In this document: piece after piece, positions 10,168-18,308 of the stretch
Layout: each line of letters begins with the position of its first letter
How positions within the stretch are numbered: position 1 is the stretch's first letter
Assembly: GCA_025359045.1 (NCBI GenBank)
Contig: JANYHN010000010.1
Span: 1 to 64,000 of the forward strand
Length of the DNA: 64,000 nt
Direction of reading: 5' to 3'
Source of the DNA: Hyphomicrobiales bacterium
GTDB taxonomy: Bacteria; Pseudomonadota; Alphaproteobacteria; Rhizobiales; Aestuariivirgaceae
Program-made: the position numbers and the translations under genes
The notes under the pieces: generated by a model
What the model was told of the DNA's origin: nothing
Database searches by the model: none
What the model saw: the letters and a program-made list of their open reading frames with translations, nothing else

Positions 10168-11292
10168 TTACCAGCCAAAAACCTTGTTAACATAAGGCGA
10201 TAGATCATTGTTTGTTGCAAACAACATCAGCAAAACCATAGCAGATAAACCGATCCTGAAACTCCACTCCTGCGCCACCGGTCCCACCGGCTTTCCAAAC
10301 ACAGCTTCGATTAGGTAGAAAACCAAGTGTCCACCATCCAACATTGGGATGGGGAAAAGGTTAACAAGTCCAATACTCACGCTAATTAATGCAATAAAAG
10401 TGATAAAAGACCATGGCCCTTGTGACGCTTGCTCACCTGCCATTTGTGCCACGCCAATTGGCCCATGCAGTTGGTCAGATTTTTCTCTGCCAGTGAACAT
10501 TTTTCCGACATAACGTAAGGTCGTTTTCACAATAAATGCGGTTTCTTGAACGCCTTTGCCAACCGCTGCAATTGGCGATAGCCTTTCAAAACCAGCCGGA
10601 TCTTTCGTAAAATCGTGTTTTAGTCCAATCAAGCTAACCCGGTTTTTGTGGCCAAGATTATCAACAGTTTCAATAACTTTCGGCACTATGTTAACGTCAA
10701 GCATTTGCTTGTTTCGTTCAATGCTCATTCGGATTGGCGTGTCGCCTTGCATTATCATTGCGCGCTGAATATCGATAAAACTGTGTATCGGGTTACCATC
10801 AATTGCGCGAATGTAATCGCCAGGCAAAATACCTGCTGAATAAGCAGCACCATCTACCAACACTTCATCAGCGCGAGGTTCATTGATGGGTGTGCCGACA
10901 ATAGAATAAGCCGCTGCAAAAATAACAACCGCGAGCAAGAAATTAGCAAATGGCCCCGCTGCCACAATTGCAGCGCGTCTACCAACTGAAGCGGCCTGCA
11001 AACTGCCAGGGGTCGGATTCGAGGTCACGGAAGGCATGCTCGCCGCATTTGCATCACCAAGAAACTTTACATATCCTCCCAATGGCAGCCAGCTAAATTT
11101 CCAGCGCGTGCCATACCGATCATTAAAACCAAAGATTTCACGGCCAAATCCAACTGAAAAAGTCTCGATTTTAACGCCACACCATCTGCCAACGATGAAA
11201 TGTCCAAATTCGTGAACAAAAACAATGACTATTATGGCAACGAAAAAAGCCACCAAATTAAACCCAACGCCCGCTAAGCTAAACTGCATCAT
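10168..11292 (-). CDS. rseP: RseP/MmpA site-2 protease
   Basis: Inner-membrane zinc metalloprotease that cleaves transmembrane substrates such as anti-sigma factors and signal-peptide remnants. Residues 27-31 are HEFGH, the zinc-binding motif in the first helix. One PDZ domain lies near residues 130-210, and the C-terminal helix carries the LDGGH motif (NLFPIPMLDGGH). The 374-residue length is normal. The first of two tandem ATGs (11292) is chosen because GGAGG lies upstream of it. The 122 bases between its start and the cdsA stop show no gene. Confidence 0.95.
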   Translation of the reverse strand: MMQFSLAGVGFNLVAFFVAIIVIVFVHEFGHFIVGRWCGVKIETFSVGFGREIFGFNDRYGTRWKFSWLPLGGYVKFLGDANAASMPSVTSNPTPGSLQAASVGRRAAIVAAGPFANFLLAVVIFAAAYSIVGTPINEPRADEVLVDGAAYSAGILPGDYIRAIDGNPIHSFIDIQRAMIMQGDTPIRMSIERNKQMLDVNIVPKVIETVDNLGHKNRVSLIGLKHDFTKDPAGFERLSPIAAVGKGVQETAFIVKTTLRYVGKMFTGREKSDQLHGPIGVAQMAGEQASQGPWSFITFIALISVSIGLVNLFPIPMLDGGHLVFYLIEAVFGKPVGPVAQEWSFRIGLSAMVLLMLFATNNDLSPYVNKVFGW

Positions 11293-11414
11293 AACCTAAA
11301 TGGCCTCCAACGCCTCTGCCCCTGTGCGACCGAATTCAATCGCAATGGACGTTTCTTATTCACTAAATGTTAACCACAAGACAGGAGCTTTGCGTCAACA
11401 TTTCGGCAATATGG

Positions 11415-12230
11415 TTACCAATGGAGAAGTCCGGCCGCCGAACTAATTGGATTGTGCACAGATCCAACAATCGCAGCGATAATAACGACAGCAATTAACC
11501 CATCAATCCGGTCCAAAACGCCGCCGTGACCAGGGATAAGCTGCCCCGAATCTTTCACGCCGTAATGGCGTTTGAAGGCGCTTTCAAAAACATCACCGCC
11601 CTGCTCTAAAACTGCAAAAATCGCTGCCAGCCCCGCCAGAGGCCAGAATTCTAAGTGTGAGAACTGCGAAAACAAACCCGAAGCTAAAACAGCACCAACA
11701 ACCGCACCAAGCATCCCGGCCCATGTCTTTTTGGGAGAAATCAGCGGTGCCATTTTTGGCCCACCAATAATGCGCCCAAAGAAATAGGCCATCACATCGG
11801 CTGTCCAAACAATCACCATGCACCAAATAACAGCCTTCAACCCAAATTCGGCATCATCGCGCAACAGAGACAATGCCAAAACAGGCAGGCCAATATAAAT
11901 TACGCCGATGCTTTTCCAAAATGTCAGACCATCTTTGCGTTGCAAAAATATTGATAGGGCTGTGAGAATGACCAAAGCCAAAAGTGAAAGCCTGATTGAG
12001 CCCATGATGACCGAAGCGGCTGCAACTTCGTGAATTAACAATTGCGCTTTGTTGTCCCCAAAACTGATCTTCACCCATTCGATTGCCATTAAAATTCCGA
12101 GTGCGACAGCAAAGCCAGTAAACAGAAACCCGCCCTTCCAGACAATTACCAACACAATAGGAACCAATATCACAGCCGACAATGTTCTGATCCCCAAATC
12201 AGACCATTTCGAAATTGACTTTTCAGTCAT
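11415..12230 (-). CDS. cdsA: Phosphatidate cytidylyltransferase
   Basis: Makes CDP-diacylglycerol from phosphatidate and CTP, the branch point of phospholipid synthesis, in the inner membrane. The 271-residue protein has about eight hydrophobic helices and the C-terminal family signature around SPKKTWAGMLGA, followed by VKDSGQLIPGHGGVLDRIDG. The ATG at 12230 overlaps the uppS stop as ATGA, so the two are translationally coupled. Confidence 0.95.
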   Translation of the reverse strand: MTEKSISKWSDLGIRTLSAVILVPIVLVIVWKGGFLFTGFAVALGILMAIEWVKISFGDNKAQLLIHEVAAASVIMGSIRLSLLALVILTALSIFLQRKDGLTFWKSIGVIYIGLPVLALSLLRDDAEFGLKAVIWCMVIVWTADVMAYFFGRIIGGPKMAPLISPKKTWAGMLGAVVGAVLASGLFSQFSHLEFWPLAGLAAIFAVLEQGGDVFESAFKRHYGVKDSGQLIPGHGGVLDRIDGLIAVVIIAAIVGSVHNPISSAAGLLHW

Positions 12231-12958
12231 GCAGTTTGGGCCTTTACCCCGCCAAAACGGCGCTCGCGAGCGTTATATTCTGCAACCGCGCGGGCGAAAA
12301 TCTCGGCATTAAATTCCGGCCAAAATTCCGGTACAAAAACAAACTCTGCATAAGCACATTGCCAGAGTAAAAAGTTAGACATGCGTTCTTCACCACCTGT
12401 CCGGATCAACAAATCTGGATCAGGCATCCCTGCTGTGTCGAGCGCTAGAGATATCGTATCAGCAGTAATTGATTCAGAAACGAGCGTTCCATTTTGCACT
12501 TGTGTCGCGATTTTTTGGGCCGCCCGCACCAGTTCCTGCCGACTGCCATAATTAAAAGCCACGATCAGCTTCAATTTGGTATTTTCAGCGGTCAGCCGTT
12601 CAGCATCTTCAAGCATGCGAACTAATTTCGCATCAAGATTGACACGGTCACCGATGACTTGGATTTTCACACCTGCACCATGAAGCTCGGCCACATCCTG
12701 ACTTATAAACCTCCGCAACAGCTCGAGAAGGAACATCACTTCTGTCTTAGGCCTTGTCCAGTTTTCGGTGCTAAAGGAATAGATGGTGAGGAATTCTATA
12801 CCAAAGTCAGAGGCTGCGCGAACCGCGCGCCTCAAAGCGTCAACTCCAACTTTGTGCCCTGCTGATCGAGGAAGCCCGCGCGCCGATGCCCAACGCCCAT
12901 TGCCATCCATGATGATGGCAACATGACGTGGATTTGAAGATTTCGGCATCCGGGTCAT
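12227..12958 (-). CDS. uppS: Undecaprenyl diphosphate synthase
   Basis: A cis-prenyltransferase that extends farnesyl diphosphate to undecaprenyl diphosphate, the lipid carrier for peptidoglycan. The catalytic Asp18 lies in IIMDGNGRWA, and the downstream motifs TIYSFSTENW, NYGSRQELVRA and PDLLIRTGGEERMSNFLLWQ are all intact. The 243-residue length is normal. Ten bases separate it from frr upstream. It is part of the conserved pyrH-frr-uppS-cdsA run. Confidence 0.96.
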   Translation of the reverse strand: MTRMPKSSNPRHVAIIMDGNGRWASARGLPRSAGHKVGVDALRRAVRAASDFGIEFLTIYSFSTENWTRPKTEVMFLLELLRRFISQDVAELHGAGVKIQVIGDRVNLDAKLVRMLEDAERLTAENTKLKLIVAFNYGSRQELVRAAQKIATQVQNGTLVSESITADTISLALDTAGMPDPDLLIRTGGEERMSNFLLWQCAYAEFVFVPEFWPEFNAEIFARAVAEYNARERRFGGVKAQTA

Positions 12959-12968
12959 CGGTCGATTC

Positions 12969-13535
12969 TCAAACCTGCATAATTTCTGCTTCTTTGTTCT
13001 TCAAAGCCGCGTCCATATCTTTGATCATATCATCGGTCATTTTTTGAACATCCGCTGATTTATTTTTCAGCTCATCTTCGCTGATCTGCTTATTCTTTTC
13101 TAATGCCTTCAATTGATCCATTCCGTCACGGCGCACATTGCGCACCGCTACCCGGCCTTTTTCAGCATAGGTATGAGCAACCTTAACAAGTTCCTTGCGG
13201 CGATCTTGGGTTAAGTCGGGCATGCGCAAACGAATAACTTGGCCCTCAGTTTGCGGGTTCAAACCCAAGTTAGATTGTTGAATAGCCTTCTCAACAGCAA
13301 TCACCAACCCACGGTCCCAAACCGAAATTTGCAACATGCGCGGCTCTGGCACAGAAACCGACGCACATTGTGAAATCGGCATCTTCGCACCATAAGCATC
13401 GACCATCACCGGGTCGAGCAAGCTTGTGGACGCACGGCCCGTGCGCAAACCACCAAAATCATGCTTCAATGAATCAATTGCACCATTCATGCGGCGTTTA
13501 ATATCTGCCGCGTCAAAATCAGGAAGCTGAGCCAT
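12969..13535 (-). CDS. frr: Ribosome recycling factor
   Basis: Works with EF-G to split the post-termination ribosome. The 188-residue, helix-rich protein has the family hallmarks LKHDFGGLRTGRASTSLLD near the N-terminus and PDLTQDRRKELVKVAHTYAEKGRVAVRNVRRD in the middle. It starts three bases after the pyrH stop, consistent with coupled expression. Confidence 0.97.
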   Translation of the reverse strand: MAQLPDFDAADIKRRMNGAIDSLKHDFGGLRTGRASTSLLDPVMVDAYGAKMPISQCASVSVPEPRMLQISVWDRGLVIAVEKAIQQSNLGLNPQTEGQVIRLRMPDLTQDRRKELVKVAHTYAEKGRVAVRNVRRDGMDQLKALEKNKQISEDELKNKSADVQKMTDDMIKDMDAALKNKEAEIMQV

Positions 13536-13538
13536 AAT

Positions 13539-14258
13539 CTAATCCTTTGTCACTAATGTAAACTGGCCAGAGCCTTTAAGCACTTGCTCAACATTTCCGG
13601 CCTCACGAATGGAAAATACCACTACCGGAATCCCATTATCCCGCGCAAGAGCGATTGCTGCGGGGTCCATAATCCGCAAATCCTTGGCTAAAATATTGTT
13701 GAATGTGATCTTATCAAACCGCTTGGCTTTTGGGTCTTTCTTAGGGTCAGCAGAATAGACCCCGTCAACGCTGGTGCCTTTCAGCAATGCATCGCACTTC
13801 AACTCTGCCGCGCGTAAAGCTGCACCTGTATCAGTCGTAAAAAATGGCAAGCCCGTTCCCGCGGCGCAAATCACCACCCTGCCCTTTTCAAGATGATGAA
13901 TGCCCTTAGCTGCCGAGTAAGTTTCGCAAACTGAAGGCATTGCAATGGCCGAAAGCATACGAGCGTCGACACCTTTGGAGTTCAAAACCCCTTGCATGGC
14001 TAGTCCATTCATAACCGTTGCCATAATGCCCATATGATCCGCCGAAACCCGGTCCATACCTTTTGCTGCACCGGCAAGCCCTCGGAAGATGTTTCCGCCG
14101 CCAATCACCAATGCGACTTCCGCACCTGCATCCGCGCAGGCAATCACCTCATCGGCCATTCGACCCACGGTTTTGAGGTCAATGCCAAAGGGTTCCGACC
14201 CCATCAAAACTTCGCCAGAAATTTTCAGGAGAATGCGTTTGTATTTTGGTTTTGCCAT
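13539..14258 (-). CDS. pyrH: Uridylate kinase
   Basis: Phosphorylates UMP to UDP for pyrimidine nucleotide synthesis. It is a member of the amino-acid-kinase fold, with the N-terminal [14 protein letters not shown], the GGGNIFRG loop and the [11 protein letters not shown] and [13 protein letters not shown] segments. The track starts at 14285; ATG at 14258 ([12 protein letters not shown]) is the normal start and leaves 239 residues. It leads the pyrH-frr-uppS-cdsA gene run. The tsf gene that usually precedes it is separated here by two inserted genes. Confidence 0.96.
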   Translation of the reverse strand: MAKPKYKRILLKISGEVLMGSEPFGIDLKTVGRMADEVIACADAGAEVALVIGGGNIFRGLAGAAKGMDRVSADHMGIMATVMNGLAMQGVLNSKGVDARMLSAIAMPSVCETYSAAKGIHHLEKGRVVICAAGTGLPFFTTDTGAALRAAELKCDALLKGTSVDGVYSADPKKDPKAKRFDKITFNNILAKDLRIMDPAAIALARDNGIPVVVFSIREAGNVEQVLKGSGQFTLVTKD

Positions 14259-14405
14259 GATTGGAAATCTCTTTATCGAAAGCACTTTAGCGTATCTCTG
14301 ACGATTCGCTTTTAATCATCGGTTAATAATATGTCTTCGACATTGAGGCGCTTAAAAGAAAAATAAGTATCCTCGTTTAAGTTCGACGACGAGGGAGAAC
14401 GGAAT

Positions 14406-14897
14406 ATGCTTTCACTATTTTTCGAATTTTCAGGGCGCATCAATAGAACGAAATTTTGGTTGGGGATGTTCGGGGTCTTCATTTATTTTGTTTGTTTTGG
14501 GTTTGTTATCCAAATCATTCAAGATATTTTTGGAAAAGGCATTTCAGGTTTTCAATCGATATTTTTCTTTGCCCTGATAATACCACCATTCTGGTCACTA
14601 ATCGTACTTTCAATTAAAAGACTTCACGACACCAATCGCTCCGGCTGGTGGAGTCTTTTGTTGATCGTTGGAACGCCAATTCTTTGGTATTTCTGTGGTT
14701 TACCTGGTGACCTTAACGATAACGACTATGGCGACGGGCCTGGCTTTGACATTTCCGACGAAATTGAAGCAATGGCGAACCAAGGCCAACCTAAACCAGC
14801 CTTCATTCCAAAGAGCAGCTTTTCTCCACCAGTTGCCAGCGCCAAGCCTTTGCAAAGTTTCGGTCAAGCCCCAAAACCATTGTTTGGCGGTCGTTGA
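14406..14897 (+). CDS. DUF805 family membrane protein
   Basis: Small inner-membrane protein of unknown function. The N-terminus FEFSGRINRTKFWLG and the mid segment SIKRLHDTNRSGWW are the two DUF805 hallmarks. Three hydrophobic helices span about residues 20-45, 55-75 and 85-100, followed by a polar, proline-rich tail of about 55 residues. A plausible ribosome-binding site (GAGGGAGAACGG) precedes ATG 14406. It lies on the opposite strand to the housekeeping block, between pyrH and tsf, so it is probably an independent transcription unit. Nothing in the context suggests a role. Confidence 0.85.
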   Translation: MLSLFFEFSGRINRTKFWLGMFGVFIYFVCFGFVIQIIQDIFGKGISGFQSIFFFALIIPPFWSLIVLSIKRLHDTNRSGWWSLLLIVGTPILWYFCGLPGDLNDNDYGDGPGFDISDEIEAMANQGQPKPAFIPKSSFSPPVASAKPLQSFGQAPKPLFGGR

Positions 14898-14903
14898 AAC
14901 ACT

Positions 14904-15185
14904 CTAACCAGTAACACTTTTGTGGGTTGAAACGATTGCATTGTCATTCGTCTCAATGTTTTCGCCGAGTACGTGATCGATCATGGCGCGCCAATCGGCT
15001 GGTAGATCGCCCCAATCAGGTAAGCCCGGTGTTGCAGCTTCTAACATTGCAAGTGAAGGTTCACGCAAAACTTCAAGCGAAGCGCGCGCCGCCGGAAGGT
15101 GAGCCTTCCAATTATCAGTGCCCTCACTCAATGCAATAGCTTTCGCAATGCGAACCAGCATTGGATCGATATTTTCAGAATTCAT
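14904..15185 (-). CDS. Small hypothetical protein
   Basis: A 93-residue soluble protein that I do not recognise. It has no signal peptide, membrane segment or cysteine motif. It is acidic, with a central helix (VRIAKAIALSEG) and the hydrophobic-proline stretch LPDWGDLPADWRAMIDHVLG. Its stop lies six bases from the DUF805 stop (convergent), and it is on the same strand as tsf, which ends 139 bases upstream of its start beyond a terminator hairpin. The coding case rests on protein-like composition and the compact fit between neighbours. Confidence 0.6.
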   Translation of the reverse strand: MNSENIDPMLVRIAKAIALSEGTDNWKAHLPAARASLEVLREPSLAMLEAATPGLPDWGDLPADWRAMIDHVLGENIETNDNAIVSTHKSVTG

Positions 15186-15265
15186 GTCTTCACCTTCGTT
15201 GCCCCCGAAGATGGAAAATGCGTTAACGCAACAGCCGCACTTGATGCAACGTCATACCATCGCAT

Positions 15266-15303
15266 AAAAGTAAACAGCGAGCAAATTGTCTTTGCCCGCT
15301 GTT
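15266..15303 (-). terminator. Likely terminator of the rpsB-tsf transcript
   Basis: Read on the minus strand just after the tsf stop, AACAGCG pairs with CGCTGTT and the inner GCAAA pairs with TTTGC around a 5-nt loop. The stem is followed by TTTACTTTTATG. The stem and U-rich tail fit an intrinsic terminator for the ribosomal operon. Confidence 0.6.
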
Positions 15304-15324
15304 GAAATCTACGATAGCAAAGAC

Positions 15325-16248
15325 TTATTGGCCGGACATTTTCGCCACTTCAGTTGCAAAATCATCTTCAGTTCCTTTGTCAATGCCTTCGCCCAGTTGC
15401 ATGCGAACAAAGCCCGTCAACTTCACAGCAGCGCCAGCCTTCTTGGCTATTTCTTCAAGAGCTTGAGTGACGGTTTTGGAACCATCATGAACATAAGACT
15501 GTTCGAGCAAACATGTTTCTTTGGCGTATGATTTCAGACCCGAGGCGATGATCTTTTCCATAACATTGGCAGGTTTGCCAGCGTTCTTTTCTTCAAGAAC
15601 TGCAACTTCACGCGCCAAAACATCCTTTGGCACTGCGTCTAAACTGAGTGCCACAGGATTGGTGGCCGCAATATGCATAGATAACATGCGGCCAAAACTT
15701 GCCAGCTCGGTTTTATCGCCGGTTGATTCAAGCGCCACGATCACTCCGATCTTGCCCATACCCGGAGCGATTTGATTGTGGATGTAAGAACCAATTGCAC
15801 CATTGTTGACTGTGAGTTCAGCAGTGCGGCGCACTGTCATGTTTTCGCCAATGGTCGCAACCATTTCAGCCACATATTCAGCAACGGCGTGTTTGCTTCC
15901 TGGAAAATGCATCGTCTTTAAAGACTCAGTTGAACCATTGGCCAACAATGCCAACTTTGAAATTTCAGCAACCATGGCTTGGAATTTTTCGTTACGCGCC
16001 ACGAAATCAGTTTCCGAGTTCACTTCAACCAAAGCGCCCGTCATTCCCTTAACGCTCAAACCGACAAGGCCCTCAGCGGCAACGCGTGTTGATTTCTTGG
16101 CGGCTTTAGCCAAGCCCTTGGCACGCAGCCAATCAACGGCTTCTTCCATATTGCCATTGGTGGCCGATAATGCGGCCTTGCAATCCATCATGCCTACGCC
16201 AGTCTGGTCGCGTAAGCTTTTTACCATGCCAGCAGAAATGTCAGCCAT
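15325..16248 (-). CDS. tsf: Elongation factor Ts
   Basis: Guanine nucleotide exchange factor for EF-Tu. The N-terminal UBA-like domain reads VKSLRDQTGVGMMDCKAAL, followed by the core motif EVNSETDFVARNEKF and a C-terminal module with VLEEKNAGKPANVMEKI. The 307-residue length is normal. It lies downstream of rpsB, as in nearly all bacteria, with a hairpin in the gap. Confidence 0.97.
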   Translation of the reverse strand: MADISAGMVKSLRDQTGVGMMDCKAALSATNGNMEEAVDWLRAKGLAKAAKKSTRVAAEGLVGLSVKGMTGALVEVNSETDFVARNEKFQAMVAEISKLALLANGSTESLKTMHFPGSKHAVAEYVAEMVATIGENMTVRRTAELTVNNGAIGSYIHNQIAPGMGKIGVIVALESTGDKTELASFGRMLSMHIAATNPVALSLDAVPKDVLAREVAVLEEKNAGKPANVMEKIIASGLKSYAKETCLLEQSYVHDGSKTVTQALEEIAKKAGAAVKLTGFVRMQLGEGIDKGTEDDFATEVAKMSGQ

Positions 16249-16274
16249 GTCAAAACCTCTTCATTAAATATCAA

Positions 16275-16298
16275 AATGGGCCCGCAACATCGCGGGCC
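16275..16298 (-). terminator. Hairpin between rpsB and tsf (attenuator)
   Basis: On the minus strand, GGCCCGC GATGTT GCGGGCC is a perfect 7-bp GC-rich stem followed by CATTTTGATATTT. Lying between two genes of one operon, it probably causes partial termination, lowering tsf relative to rpsB. That role is inference from position and shape. Confidence 0.55.
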
Positions 16299-16317
16299 TG
16301 CTATGTGTCGTCAAAAC

Positions 16318-17073
16318 TTAAGCTGGCAGTGCTTCAGCAATTGGCTGTTCAGCTGCTCCGGCATCAACACCTGAATGATGCTGTGATGCTTCGATGCCTG
16401 CCAGAACTGCACGGGAAACCAAATCGCAATACAATGCAACAGCGCGCGCTGCGTCATCGTTACCAGGGATTGGGAAGTTCACACCATGTGGATCAGAATT
16501 CGTGTCAATGATCGCCACAACCGGAATGCCCAAACGATTAGCTTCCTTGATGGCGTTGGCTTCCTTGTTCGTATCAATCACGAACAACAAGTCAGGCACA
16601 CCGCCCATATCCTTGATGCCACCCAAAGCCTTATCAAGCTTTGACTTATGACGCGCCATGTCCAAAAGCTCACGCTTCTTGAGGCCCTGTTCTTGACGCG
16701 CAACCTTATCGTCGATCACCCGAAGTGTCTTGATGGAGGCTGAAATGGTTTTCCAGTTGGTCAGCATACCACCGAGCCAGCGCGCATTCACATAATACTG
16801 AGCGCAACGTTTGGCCGATGCTGCAATTTCTTCAGCAGCCGAACGCTTGGTGCCCACAAACAACACGCGGCCACCCTTGGCCACAGTGTCTGTCACCAAT
16901 TGCAACGCGTTATGCAGCAACGGAACAGTTTGTGACAAATCCAGAATGTGAATGCCATTGCGCGAACCATAGATGTATGATGCCATCTTTGGGTTCCAGC
17001 GATGTGTTTGATGTCCGAAATGAACGCCAGCTTCCAAGAGCTGACGCATAGTAAACGAGACTGTAGCAGCCAT
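16318..17073 (-). CDS. rpsB: 30S ribosomal protein S2
   Basis: Structural protein of the small ribosomal subunit. Recognisable by [19 protein letters not shown] at the N-terminus, [14 protein letters not shown] in the middle and [26 protein letters not shown] near the C-terminus. The 251 residues lack the long C-terminal extension found in some relatives. It is first gene of the rpsB-tsf operon, with a strong promoter and a structured leader of about 130 nt upstream. Confidence 0.98.
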   Translation of the reverse strand: MAATVSFTMRQLLEAGVHFGHQTHRWNPKMASYIYGSRNGIHILDLSQTVPLLHNALQLVTDTVAKGGRVLFVGTKRSAAEEIAASAKRCAQYYVNARWLGGMLTNWKTISASIKTLRVIDDKVARQEQGLKKRELLDMARHKSKLDKALGGIKDMGGVPDLLFVIDTNKEANAIKEANRLGIPVVAIIDTNSDPHGVNFPIPGNDDAARAVALYCDLVSRAVLAGIEASQHHSGVDAGAAEQPIAEALPA

Positions 17074-17211
17074 AATATTTTCCTTCTCCGGTTAATCCTC
17101 CGCAGATGGTTGAGCCGCATGATGCGGACCGGAAGGAACCTCAGCTATGTGGGGAGTTTTAAGACTCCCATGTGAAGCTCCAACACCTGCGTGTGACGTT
17201 GAACGAGGCGG
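17074..17211 (-). promoter_or_regulatory. Structured 5' leader of rpsB
   Basis: The stretch between the predicted promoter (17212-17240) and the rpsB start holds no gene. It contains two clear hairpins: gggagt/actccc around tttaag (17152-17169) and ccgcat/atgcgg (near 17116-17128). Ribosomal protein operons are commonly regulated by binding of the encoded protein to such leaders, so S2 autoregulation is possible, but this is inference. The remaining 17241-17419 holds a possible antitoxin promoter and nothing else I can name. Confidence 0.4.
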
Positions 17212-17240
17212 GCTATAGACGGGGCGTGGAGAACTGTCAA
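17212..17240 (-). promoter_or_regulatory. Promoter of rpsB-tsf
   Basis: On the minus strand a perfect -35 TTGACA is followed, after exactly 17 nt, by TATAGC as -10. It points toward rpsB and is the best sigma-70-type promoter seen in the window, fitting a highly expressed ribosomal operon. Confidence 0.65.
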
Positions 17241-17274
17241 ACAGCACTATTTTTCACCAAATAGGAAATAACAC

Positions 17275-17303
17275 TTGACAGCGTACGGTGAACCCCTTAC
17301 ATC
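17275..17303 (+). promoter_or_regulatory. Possible promoter of the toxin-antitoxin pair
   Basis: TTGACA at 17275-17280 is separated by 17 nt from TACATC (17298-17303), a weak -10. It points toward the antitoxin gene and is divergent from the rpsB promoter. The -10 is poor, so confidence is low. Confidence 0.3.
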
Positions 17304-17419
17304 TGGCTAGTCTCCAGAATTGGGTAAGCATTTCGGGGCATCCCCCATTTTCAACAATAGTCTTGAGCACATCAGGAAGACGACGTTGGCGTTGGGGTCG
17401 ACCAAACGAATTTGATTTC

Positions 17420-17743
17420 ATGGACATCGAAGATATCAGTGATATCATTACGCATATAGCAAATATCTTAATTAGAAAATTGAGTGACGAAACGACGAAA
17501 GCGCTCCGGATCAAAGCGGCTGAGAATGGGCGCTTTATGACTGAAGAAGCGCGTTCATTGATTGAAGCTGGAATCCAAAAGCCGCACACTAAAAAGCAAC
17601 CCAAATCAAATAACTGGGTTCAAAGTTTGTTGATAGACTTGGGAGCAATTGGTGACGCTGAACTAGAGATGCTGCAGCGAGATGAAGCGCGCCCTCCTCG
17701 CGATTTTAGTGGCGCTGAATTTGAACCGCGGAAAACTGAATGA
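17420..17743 (+). CDS. FitA/VapB-type antitoxin
   Basis: DNA-binding antitoxin expected to neutralise the PIN toxin that follows. The ribbon-helix-helix segment ILIRKLSDETTKALRIKAAENGRFMTEEARSLIEAGI is typical of the FitA family, followed by a polar C-terminal tail that would wrap the toxin. The track starts at 17288, which adds 44 residues unlike the family. ATG at 17420 gives 107 residues. Even so, family members usually begin right at the position of codon 13, which here is ATA (17456-17458). Its stop overlaps the toxin ATG as ATGA. Confidence 0.8.
   Translation: MDIEDISDIITHIANILIRKLSDETTKALRIKAAENGRFMTEEARSLIEAGIQKPHTKKQPKSNNWVQSLLIDLGAIGDAELEMLQRDEARPPRDFSGAEFEPRKTE
17423..17460. promoter_or_regulatory. 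Palindrome at the antitoxin start, possible operator
   Basis: The sequence gatatc-agt-gatatc (about 17432-17446) is a perfect inverted repeat, followed closely by atatagca. FitA-type antitoxins autoregulate by binding palindromes next to their own start. If translation begins near codon 13 this palindrome would be the operator; if it begins at 17420 it is coding. Role is inferred. Confidence 0.3.
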
Positions 17744-18162
17744 TCGTTCTCGACACGAATGTTATTTCAGAACTCTTCGCCAACACAGCCAACCCAACGG
17801 TGATCTCTTGGCTTTCAAGTCAAAACCTCGCTGACCTATATATTTCGACACCAACAATTATGGAACTCTGGTCAGGCGCCTTGCGCCTGCCAATTGGCAA
17901 AAGGCGTCTTCAACTCGAAGAAAAAATTACTTTGATATCTGAGAAAATTTGTTTTGACCGCATACTTTTACTGGATGAAGAAGCTGCAATGTTGAGCGGA
18001 AAATATGTGGCCGATCAATTCCTAAAAGGCCTGAAACCGTCAATAGCCGATTGCCAAATCGCCGCTATCGCGTCCATCAACAAGTTCATAGTTGCCAAGC
18101 GAGATAAGAAAGGCTTTGAACACAAAGGACTGATTGTCGCCAACCCTTGGGAAAAAAGTTAA
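17740..18162 (+). CDS. PIN-domain toxin, FitB/VapC type
   Basis: Predicted Mg-dependent ribonuclease of a type II toxin-antitoxin pair. Residues 1-10 are MIVLDTNVIS, with the first catalytic Asp at 5; Glu42 is in IMELWSGA and Asp104 is in SIADCQIAAIA. The last acidic motif, usually ATRNxxDF, is changed to AKRDKKGF: the Asp before Phe is Gly125 while the usual Asn is Asp122. The 140-residue length is normal. Its start is coupled to the antitoxin by a 4-base overlap. It may act on tRNA like other VapC proteins, but the target cannot be read from sequence. Confidence 0.85.
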   Translation: MIVLDTNVISELFANTANPTVISWLSSQNLADLYISTPTIMELWSGALRLPIGKRRLQLEEKITLISEKICFDRILLLDEEAAMLSGKYVADQFLKGLKPSIADCQIAAIASINKFIVAKRDKKGFEHKGLIVANPWEKS

Positions 18163-18166
18163 GTGA

Positions 18167-18180
18167 GGTGTCACCGTAAT
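18167..18180 (+). repeat. RAYT-associated repeat, inverted copy
   Basis: The 14-mer GGTGTCACCGTAAT is the exact reverse complement of ATTACGGTGACACC at 19533-19546, just upstream of the transposase gene. It directly precedes the truncated YjbR-like reading frame. Related partial matches (gtcgccgtaat, atcgtaatcggtgat) occur near 18446-18475. Confidence 0.7.
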
Positions 18181-18194
18181 TCCATTGGGGCAAA

Positions 18195-18308
18195 ATGGGC
18201 TGGACATGGGTGGATCAAACCAAAGCCGATGAGAACCTATTAAAAAGCGCCCTGCAAATGGCATGGCAAAATGTTGCGCCGAAGAAGATGGTGAAACCTC
18301 AAAATTGA
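18195..18308 (+). pseudogene. C-terminal remnant of a YjbR/MmcQ-like protein
   Basis: A 37-codon frame reads MGWTWVDQTKADENLLKSAL, then QMAWQNVAPKKMVKPQN and a stop. It resembles the last third of the YjbR/MmcQ DNA-binding family, where a GWxxV strand is followed by a helix ending in VAPKK. The upstream two thirds are absent and the frame begins 14 bases after the repeat at 18167. It is most likely a gene end left after insertion or deletion; the family assignment is by recall of the motif. The track does not list it. Confidence 0.45.

Noticed and set aside
11293-11414. Absence of dxr between cdsA and rseP, as if lost together with the lpx genes
   Set aside because: Several Hyphomicrobiales have cdsA directly followed by rseP and keep dxr, or a dxr-like gene, elsewhere, so its absence here is not informative.
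17288-17419. Extended antitoxin start as in the ORF track
   Set aside because: The extra 44 residues are Trp/Arg-rich and unlike any FitA protein, and overlap the likely promoter.
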